From contig CAZBWA010000055.1 in NCBI GenBank assembly GCA_964495555.1, positions 1-11,754 of the forward strand: a stretch of DNA of 11,754 nt, written 5' to 3'. The stretch's first letter is position 1. Each line of letters opens with the position of its first letter. The position numbers and the translations under genes are program-made. Of the stretch, positions 7,390 through 11,754 are shown piece after piece. Origin of the DNA: VGCC01 sp964495555 (GTDB lineage Bacteria; Actinomycetota; Actinomycetes; S36-B12). A model generated the notes under the pieces. That model worked only from the letters and a program-made list of their open reading frames with translations. It was not told the DNA's origin and ran no database searches.

Positions 7390-8489
7390 GACGTGACCAC
7401 CATCTCCACGCGCTGGAATTCCTTGGGGTCGCTGTAGCCGGTGGTCGCCATCGCCTTGCGCAGCGCGCCGACGATGTTCATGGTGCCGTCGGCGCGACGC
7501 GAGGGTCCGTGCAGCACCTCGGCGAGGGTGCCGACCTGCTCCATCTCCTGCCGCTCCCCGCGCGGCAGGTGCGCATGCCATGCCTCGGCTCCCCAATGCG
7601 ATCCCCGACCCGGCGCATCGGTCGCGCGCGCGAACATCGAGCCGATCATGGCGGCATCGGCACCACACGCGAAGGCCTTGACGACGTCGCCGCTGCGCCC
7701 CATCGAGCCGTCGGCGATGACGTGCACGTAGCGACCACCGGACTCGTCGAGGTAGTCGCGCCGCGCGGCCGCCACATCGGCGACGGCGCTGGCCATCGGC
7801 ACGCGGACGCCGATGACGTCCGCGGTCGTATGCGACGCACCGCCGCCGAATCCGACGAGCACACCGGCGGCGCCGGTGCGCATGAGGTGGAGCGCGGCCT
7901 GGCGGGTGGCACACCCGCCGACGATGACCGGTACGTCTAGTCGGTGGATGAACTCCTTGAGGTTGAGGGACTCTCCTGCCGCGCTCACGTGCTCCGCGGA
8001 GACGGTCGTGCCGCGGATCACGATGACGTCGGCTCCGGCAGCGGCGGCTTGCGGTGCGAGTTCGAAGGTGCGCTGCGGGGAGACCGCCACCGAGACCACG
8101 ACGCCCCCGGCCTTCATCTCGGCGATGCGTTCACGAACCAAGTCCGGGTCGATGGGGGCTGCGTAGAGATCCTGGAGCAGGCGCGTCGCCACCCTCGGCT
8201 CGGATGCCGCGATTGCGGCGAGGTGCGGCTCGGGATCGGCGTACCGCGTCCAGACCCCCTCGAGGTTGAGCGTGGCCAGGACTCCGAGCTTGCCGAGGGC
8301 GATTGCGGATGCGGGAGAGACGACGGAGTCCATCGGTGCCGCCATGAGCGGCGTCGCGAAGGAATAAGCATCGATGGTCCATTGCGTGCTTACCAGGTCG
8401 GTGTCCCGCGTGCGACGGCTCGGCGCGATCGCTACCTGGTCGAAGGAGTACCCGGGTCGGGCCTCCTTGGACCCACCGATGACGGTCAT
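7386..8489 (-). CDS. guaB3: GuaB3 family IMP dehydrogenase-related protein
   Basis: CBS-less paralogue of IMP dehydrogenase, 367 residues, with the IMPDH/GMP-reductase TIM barrel. Recognisable segments are SFDQVAIAPSRRTR (15-28), ATPLMAAPMDSVVSP (45-59), GGRYVHVIADGSMGRSGD (251-268) and ACGADAAMIGS (274-284). The active-site loop that in true IMPDH reads GPGSICTT reads GFGGGASHTT here (213-222), with no cysteine, so the usual thioimidate mechanism cannot run at this position. The same absence holds in mycobacterial GuaB3 (Rv3410c), which this protein resembles. Function in actinobacteria is unsettled. The ATG at 8489 lies 1 nt after the guaB stop, indicating co-translation; a weak GGGG lies just upstream. 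Its own stop overlaps the dehydrogenase start. Family assignment is firm; catalytic activity is not assumed. Confidence 0.94.
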   Translation of the reverse strand: MTVIGGSKEARPGYSFDQVAIAPSRRTRDTDLVSTQWTIDAYSFATPLMAAPMDSVVSPASAIALGKLGVLATLNLEGVWTRYADPEPHLAAIAASEPRVATRLLQDLYAAPIDPDLVRERIAEMKAGGVVVSVAVSPQRTFELAPQAAAAGADVIVIRGTTVSAEHVSAAGESLNLKEFIHRLDVPVIVGGCATRQAALHLMRTGAAGVLVGFGGGASHTTADVIGVRVPMASAVADVAAARRDYLDESGGRYVHVIADGSMGRSGDVVKAFACGADAAMIGSMFARATDAPGRGSHWGAEAWHAHLPRGERQEMEQVGTLAEVLHGPSRRADGTMNIVGALRKAMATTGYSDPKEFQRVEMVVTS

Positions 8490-8490
8490 G

Positions 8491-9981
8491 TCAGCGCCCC
8501 GAGTAGTTGGGGGCTTCGAGGATCATCTGGACATCGTGCGGATGACTCTCGCGCAGGCCGGCCGCGGTGATGCGCACGAAACGTCCCTTGCTGTGCAGCT
8601 CCGAGATCGTGCTAGCGCCCGCGTATCCCATGGATGCCCGCAGGCCACCGATGAGTTGGTGTGCCACCGCACCCAACGGGCCGCGGTAGGCGACCATGCC
8701 TTCGATGCCCTCCGGGACGAGTTTGTCGTCGCTGAGGACGTCGTCCTGGAAGTAGCGATCCTTGCTGTAGGAACGAGCTTGCCCCCGCGACTGCATCGCA
8801 CCGAGGGAGCCCATACCCCGATAGGCCTTGTATTGCTTGCCACCGACGAACACGACGTCGCCCGGCGCCTCCTCGCACCCGGCGAGCAGCGAGCCGAGCA
8901 TCACCGTGCTCGCTCCCGCCACAAGGGCCTTCGCGATGTCACCGGAGTACTGGATACCGCCATCGCCAATCACGGGCACGCCCGCGGGCGCGCACGCGAG
9001 GGAAGCGTGGTAGATCGCCGAGATCTGCGGGACTCCGACACCGGCCACCACGCGCGTGGTGCAGATGGAGCCCGGACCCACGCCCACCTTCACGCCATCG
9101 GCTCCGGCGTCGACGAGAGCCTGCGCGCCTTCGCGTGTGGCGACGTTGCCCCCCACCACGTCCACCGACGAGGTGCGCTTCAGGAGAGAGACCATGTCCA
9201 CGACAGCCCGCGAGTGCCCGTGCGCCGTGTCGACGACGAGGAAGTCCACCCCCGCCTCGATCAGGGTGCGTGCACGCTTCTCGGCATCGTCGCCGACACC
9301 GACGGCGGCGCCCACCACGAGGCGTCCCGAAGCGTCCTTCGTGGCATGGGGGTACTTGTCGGACTTGACGAAGTCCTTGACGGTGAAGAGACCGCGCAGG
9401 ATCCCCGCATCGTCAACAAGGGGGAGCTTCTCCACCTTGTGTCGTGCGAGGAGCGCGAGGGCGTCCTCCGGTGCGATGCCGATGGGCGCGGTGACGAGAG
9501 GCGCGGGGGTCATGACCTCGCGGACGGGGCGTGACATGTCGTCCTCGAAGCGCATGTCACGGTTGGTGACGATGCCGAGCAGGCGACCACCATCGTCGAC
9601 GACAGGAACACCGGAGATCCGGTAGCGACCGCAGAGCGCATCGACGTCGGCCAACGTGTCCGTCGGGCCGCACGTGATCGGGTTGCTCACCATGCCGGCT
9701 TCCGAGCGCTTGACCAGATCCACCTGGACGGCCTGCTCCTCCACGGACAGGTTGCGGTGCAGCACGCCGACACCGCCCTGCCGAGCCATGGCGATCGCCA
9801 TGCGCGCCTCGGTGACGGTGTCCATCGCACTGGAGACCAAGGGCATGCGCACGGAGATCGACCGGGTCACCCGGCTGGCGGTGTTCGCCTCACTCGGAAC
9901 CACATCGGATTCGCCAGGGAGCAGGAGGACGTCGTCGAAGGTCAGTCCCTCGAATGCGAACTTGTCCTCCGCACCGGCCAT
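8491..9981 (-). CDS. guaB: IMP dehydrogenase (GuaB)
   Basis: Converts IMP to XMP with NAD+, the committed step of guanine nucleotide synthesis; cytoplasmic tetramer/octamer. The 496-residue protein has the N-terminal barrel strand (GLTFDDVLLLPGESDVVP, 12-29), a tandem CBS (Bateman) domain at about 95-205, the catalytic loop GPGSICTTR (302-310) with nucleophile Cys307, the phosphate-binding segment DGGIQYSGDIAKAL (340-353), YRGMGSLGAM (387-396), SKDRYF (406-411) and the flap YRGPL (432-436). It ends in the SHPHDVQMILEAPNY region typical of actinobacterial enzymes. It closely resembles GuaB2 of M. tuberculosis (Rv3411c) but lacks most of that protein's N-terminal extension. The ATG at 9981 is 10 nt after the regulator stop. 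Shine-Dalgarno is weak (GGTGGG, 13 nt away); an in-frame GTG at 9999 would add six residues and is a less likely start. Confidence 0.97.
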   Translation of the reverse strand: MAGAEDKFAFEGLTFDDVLLLPGESDVVPSEANTASRVTRSISVRMPLVSSAMDTVTEARMAIAMARQGGVGVLHRNLSVEEQAVQVDLVKRSEAGMVSNPITCGPTDTLADVDALCGRYRISGVPVVDDGGRLLGIVTNRDMRFEDDMSRPVREVMTPAPLVTAPIGIAPEDALALLARHKVEKLPLVDDAGILRGLFTVKDFVKSDKYPHATKDASGRLVVGAAVGVGDDAEKRARTLIEAGVDFLVVDTAHGHSRAVVDMVSLLKRTSSVDVVGGNVATREGAQALVDAGADGVKVGVGPGSICTTRVVAGVGVPQISAIYHASLACAPAGVPVIGDGGIQYSGDIAKALVAGASTVMLGSLLAGCEEAPGDVVFVGGKQYKAYRGMGSLGAMQSRGQARSYSKDRYFQDDVLSDDKLVPEGIEGMVAYRGPLGAVAHQLIGGLRASMGYAGASTISELHSKGRFVRITAAGLRESHPHDVQMILEAPNYSGR

Positions 9982-9991
9982 ATAGAGGAGG

Positions 9992-10960
9992 CTACCCACC
10001 CACGAGACCGGTGATCCGGGCGACCGCACCCGTGAGGTCGTAGATCCGCTCGACTCCCGCGGGCGCTTCACCGCACCAGCCGGGACCGCCCAGGATGACG
10101 CGCGGCGCCGGGCGAATGCGGGTGAGATCCGACAGCGGTTCCATGGACTCCGTCGATTGGATCTGCGACCACAGGAAGACCACTCCGGGACCGATGCGAC
10201 GCGTGGCCTGCTCGAGGACGTCCAGGGGGGTACGGGCCCCGAGCATCCGGCACTCCACACCGCGTTCGGCGAGTGCTGCCGCCAGGGCCCACAGCGGCAA
10301 CGAGTGCAATTCCTGCTGCAGGGTGGCGAGGATCACCGGCCGCGAGTTGACCGGCGCGGGGATTCGGCGCGCCCGTGCGGAGAGCTCCTGCTGCACGGCG
10401 TGGCTCAGCACGTGCTCGACGTCGACGCCACGGCCACTGGACTCCCAACGCTCCCCCACACCGGCCATCACGGGGACGAGGAGGTGGTCCCACGTCCACA
10501 CCACGCCTCGCTGGTCGAGGGTCTCGCGGATGATGGCGCTGCAGGCGGGGCCGTCGAGGGACTGCGCCGCCCGGGCCAGACCGCGGGCGTGCGGGGTGCC
10601 TCCCGGGATGGACACGACGCTGCCCCCACCCGGACGGCCCTCGACCGTGGCCGGCACGGCTACGGCACGGCGGAGCTCGGTCACCGGGGCGAGGTGATCG
10701 GGGTCGGGCTCGAAGGCCAGGGCCTGCTCGGCGGCAGCGGCCAGGGGGACCCCGGCGTTGACCAGGCTGCGCATGTGCTCGAGGCGGGCCAGGTCGGCGG
10801 CGGTGTATCGCCGGTGGGCTCCGGCCTCGTGACCCGAGGGTCCCACCCCGTACCGGCGGTCCCAGGTGCGCAGGGTGGCCGGCGCCACGCCCAGGCGGCG
10901 GGCCACGGCCGCCACGGTCAGGCCCACGGGGGAGGCGTCGATCCGCTGTTCCTGGGCCAC
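9992..10960 (-). CDS. MerR-type regulator with cobalamin-binding-like C-terminus (CarH/LitR-like architecture)
   Basis: Predicted cytoplasmic transcription regulator, 322 residues. Residues 13-75 form a MerR winged helix-turn-helix (LTVAAVARRLGVAPATLRTW, RYGV, HRRYTAADLARLE). A Gly/Pro-rich linker (about 85-122) leads to a helical cap-like domain (125-195) containing W172-x9-E182-H183, the Wx9EH motif known from B12-dependent photoreceptors CarH and LitR. A Rossmann-like domain (207-320) follows with E217-x-H219-x-x-P222, S265-x-I267 and G291-G292, a variant of the DxHxxG-SxL-GG cobalamin signature. His219 could be the lower axial ligand; the residue after Trp172 is Glu, not the His that forms the light adduct in CarH as I recall. 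Start is GTG at 10960 without strong Shine-Dalgarno; GTG at 10927 is an alternative. It diverges from whiB3 and precedes guaB by 10 nt. Ligand binding is inferred, not shown. Confidence 0.82.
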   Translation of the reverse strand: MAQEQRIDASPVGLTVAAVARRLGVAPATLRTWDRRYGVGPSGHEAGAHRRYTAADLARLEHMRSLVNAGVPLAAAAEQALAFEPDPDHLAPVTELRRAVAVPATVEGRPGGGSVVSIPGGTPHARGLARAAQSLDGPACSAIIRETLDQRGVVWTWDHLLVPVMAGVGERWESSGRGVDVEHVLSHAVQQELSARARRIPAPVNSRPVILATLQQELHSLPLWALAAALAERGVECRMLGARTPLDVLEQATRRIGPGVVFLWSQIQSTESMEPLSDLTRIRPAPRVILGGPGWCGEAPAGVERIYDLTGAVARITGLVGG

Positions 10961-11007
10961 AACGGGAGTCTGCCCCGCGTGGCGCGATTGTGCATTCCGG
11001 GAAATCC

Positions 11008-11038
11008 GGTCAAAAGTTCTTCAAGAATAATCTTGACC
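11008..11038. promoter_or_regulatory. Nested inverted repeats between the divergent regulator and whiB3 genes
   Basis: In an A/T-rich patch of the 126-bp divergent region, GGTCAA (11008-11013) faces TTGACC (11033-11038). Inside it TTCTT-C-AAGAA (11017-11027) and TCAAGA-ATAA-TCTTGA (11021-11036) are further perfect inverted repeats, and CTTGAA recurs at 11043-11048. The right arm coincides with the whiB3 -35 hexamer. The left arm read on the minus strand is also TTGACC and could be the -35 of the MerR-type gene, with CACAAT (10993-10988, 15-bp spacer) as a weak -10. A dimeric regulator, possibly the MerR protein itself, could bind here and control both genes; this is inference. Confidence 0.55.
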
Positions 11039-11061
11039 AATCCTTGAAACGGTTCTACAGT
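11033..11061 (+). promoter_or_regulatory. Promoter of whiB3 (housekeeping sigma type)
   Basis: TTGACC at 11033-11038 and TACAGT at 11056-11061 are separated by exactly 17 bp, close to the consensus for the primary sigma factor of actinobacteria. Transcription would start near 11068, giving a leader of about 20 nt that ends in the GGGAGGA ribosome site. No other pair in the region fits as well. Confidence 0.7.
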
Positions 11062-11076
11062 GGAGGAACCACTCTC

Positions 11077-11083
11077 GGGAGGA
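11077..11083 (+). promoter_or_regulatory. Ribosome binding site that sets the whiB3 start
   Basis: GGGAGGA lies directly before the ATG at 11087 (3 nt gap). It favours this ATG over an in-frame GTG at 11060, which would fall inside the predicted -10 element and so upstream of the transcript start. Confidence 0.75.
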
Positions 11084-11086
11084 CAC

Positions 11087-11389
11087 ATGGCAGACATTTC
11101 ACGGCTCCCTGGGCCGAACGCAGACCTGTGGGATTGGCAGATGCACGGGGCGTGCCGCGGTGAGGACCCGGCGATCTTCTTCCACCCCGAGGGCGAGCGC
11201 GGCCCGGCCCGCGAGTCCCGCGAGCGCGCCGCCAAGGCCATCTGCGGTGGTTGCCCGGTCCGCCAGGAGTGCGCGTCGCACGCCCTCGCCGTCCGCGAGC
11301 CCTACGGCGTGTGGGGCGGCCTGTCCGAGGACGATCGCGAGGCGATCTACCGCCGTGGCTCGCGCATGCCTGCCGTGGTGGCCTCGTAA
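11087..11389 (+). CDS. whiB3: WhiB-family iron-sulfur regulator, WhiB3/WhiD orthologue
   Basis: Small [4Fe-4S] redox- and NO-sensitive protein of 100 residues that acts with the primary sigma factor on stress, lipid or developmental genes in known relatives. The four cluster ligands are Cys23, Cys53, Cys56 and Cys62 (C-x29-C-x2-C-x5-C), followed by the GVWGG turn (74-78) and a basic end (YRRGSR, 88-93) for DNA contact. The N-terminus LPGPNADLWDWQ (7-18) and FFHPEGERG (31-39) match M. tuberculosis WhiB3 (Rv3416) closely, with the cysteines at the same numbers, and separate it from WhiB1, WhiB2 and WhiB7. Streptomyces calls this orthologue WhiD. It has its own consensus promoter, diverges from the MerR-type regulator and converges on groEL1, as whiB3 does in mycobacteria. 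The tail after residue 93 is shorter than in WhiB3 of M. tuberculosis. Confidence 0.95.
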   Translation: MADISRLPGPNADLWDWQMHGACRGEDPAIFFHPEGERGPARESRERAAKAICGGCPVRQECASHALAVREPYGVWGGLSEDDREAIYRRGSRMPAVVAS

Positions 11390-11426
11390 GGAGACCCAAC
11401 GACCTTTCTTCCCTCTCCTCCATAGA

Positions 11427-11457
11427 GAAACGGCCCCGGTGATCCCGGGGCCGTTTC
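11427..11457. terminator. Bidirectional hairpin terminator between whiB3 and groEL1
   Basis: A perfect 13-bp stem (GAAACGGCCCCGG, 11427-11439, with its complement at 11445-11457) closes a 5-nt loop TGATC. It lies 38 bp after the whiB3 stop and 13 bp beyond the groEL1 stop on the other strand. The outer A-T pairs give a short run of T at the 3' foot on either strand, so it can end both converging transcripts, although there is no long U-tract. Confidence 0.85.
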
Positions 11458-11469
11458 GCGTGTCGGTGC

Positions 11470-11754
11470 CTAGTGCGAGTGACCGTGGTGCGAGTGACCG
11501 TGTCCGTGACCGGCATCCTCCGGCTCGGCCGGCTTCTCGACGACGAGGGCCTCGGTGGTCAGCAGCATCGCCGCGATCGACGCCGCATTCTGCAGCGCGG
11601 ACCGAGTCACCTTGACCGGGTCGATGACACCTTGCGCCACCAGGTCGCCGTACTCCCCCGTCGCGGCGTTGAGACCGTGCCCATGGGGCATCTCGACGAC
11701 CTTCGAGACGACGACGTAGCCCTGCTCGCCCGCGTTCTCGGCGATCCAGCGCAG
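11470..11754 (-). CDS. groEL1: Chaperonin GroEL1 (Cpn60.1), C-terminal 94 residues, 5' partial
   Basis: Only the end of the gene is inside the window; its start lies beyond the right edge. The visible residues include the chaperonin equatorial-domain sequence HGLNAATGEYGDL, then DPVKVTRSALQNAASIAAML and LTTEALVVEKP, so it is a Cpn60. The last ten residues are HGHSHHGHSH after a DAGHGHG stretch, a histidine-rich tail instead of the GGM repeats of GroEL2-type proteins. In mycobacteria this tail marks GroEL1, the non-housekeeping copy encoded beside whiB3 (Rv3417c), which is exactly the arrangement here. Known roles of such paralogues include biofilm lipid synthesis and metal binding, but a second groEL elsewhere is assumed, not seen. 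groES would be expected upstream, outside the window. Confidence 0.94.
   Translation of the reverse strand: MRWIAENAGEQGYVVVSKVVEMPHGHGLNAATGEYGDLVAQGVIDPVKVTRSALQNAASIAAMLLTTEALVVEKPAEPEDAGHGHGHSHHGHSH
11473..11502. repeat. Tandem 15-bp repeat encoding the His-rich GroEL1 tail
   Basis: The unit gtgcgagtgaccgtg is present twice, identical and adjacent (11473-11487, 11488-11502). On the coding strand each copy encodes His-Gly-His-Ser-His. Synonymous sites are also identical, which points to a recent duplication of a 15-bp unit and a way for tail length to change by slippage. Confidence 0.9.

Noticed and set aside
7390..7914. Upstream in-frame extension of the aldehyde dehydrogenase
   Set aside because: The extension is Arg-rich, lies wholly within guaB3 and lacks homology to aldehyde dehydrogenases; GTG 7389 gives the normal family length.
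9982..10260. Long in-frame extension of GuaB into the regulator gene
   Set aside because: It overlaps conserved sequence of the regulator and does not resemble any IMPDH N-terminus.
11060..11086. GTG 11060 as the whiB3 start
   Set aside because: It overlaps the predicted -10 hexamer, and the ATG at 11087 has a strong ribosome site and the WhiB3-like N-terminus.
1..11754. Search for CRISPR arrays, tRNA/rRNA genes, insertion sequences, phage or toxin-antitoxin genes
   Set aside because: No regularly spaced repeats, no transposase or integrase sequence, and almost all DNA is accounted for by conserved genes with short spacers.

Overview
The window comes from a high-GC Gram-positive bacterium of the phylum Actinomycetota. 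The best markers are a WhiB-family iron-sulfur regulator (a family essentially confined to actinobacteria and their phages), a GroEL1-type chaperonin with a histidine-rich tail, and a GuaB3 paralogue beside GuaB. Base composition, frequent GTG starts and tightly packed genes agree. The exact genus cannot be fixed from sequence reading alone. The gene order choD - guaB3 - guaB - (regulator) - whiB3 - groEL1 matches the Mycobacterium tuberculosis block Rv3409c-Rv3417c as I remember it. Here a gabD2-like aldehyde dehydrogenase is inserted, and a MerR/cobalamin-type regulator sits where mycobacteria carry sigD and small genes.

Layout. Minus strand, left to right: an ABC-transporter substrate-binding lipoprotein of the branched-chain amino-acid type, its C-terminus cut off by the left edge (1-817); a 103-bp spacer with short repeats; glycerate kinase (921-1970); the DNA helicase PcrA/UvrD1 (1971-4181); a ChoD-like GMC oxidoreductase (4178-5857); a GabD2-like succinate-semialdehyde dehydrogenase (5854-7389); GuaB3 (7386-8489); GuaB, the true IMP dehydrogenase (8491-9981); and a MerR regulator with a cobalamin-binding-type C-terminus (9992-10960). 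A 126-bp divergent promoter region follows, then whiB3/whiD on the plus strand (11087-11389). A strong two-way hairpin terminator separates it from the converging 3' end of groEL1 (11470-11754, cut by the right edge).

The minus-strand genes from the regulator down to glycerate kinase probably form one long operon of seven genes. Regulator and guaB are 10 nt apart, and guaB and guaB3 1 nt. The next three junctions are each a 4-nt GTGA stop/start overlap, and the last is a directly abutting TAG|ATG. Functionally the operon mixes purine synthesis (guaB, guaB3), redox and carbon metabolism (aldehyde dehydrogenase, GMC oxidoreductase, glycerate kinase) and DNA repair (pcrA), so it is not an obvious pathway. 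The upstream regulator, the redox-sensing WhiB3 and the shared promoter region are the most interesting part. The rest is largely conserved core genome; I see no mobile element, CRISPR array, tRNA or rRNA, and no gene-free stretch longer than 300 bases.
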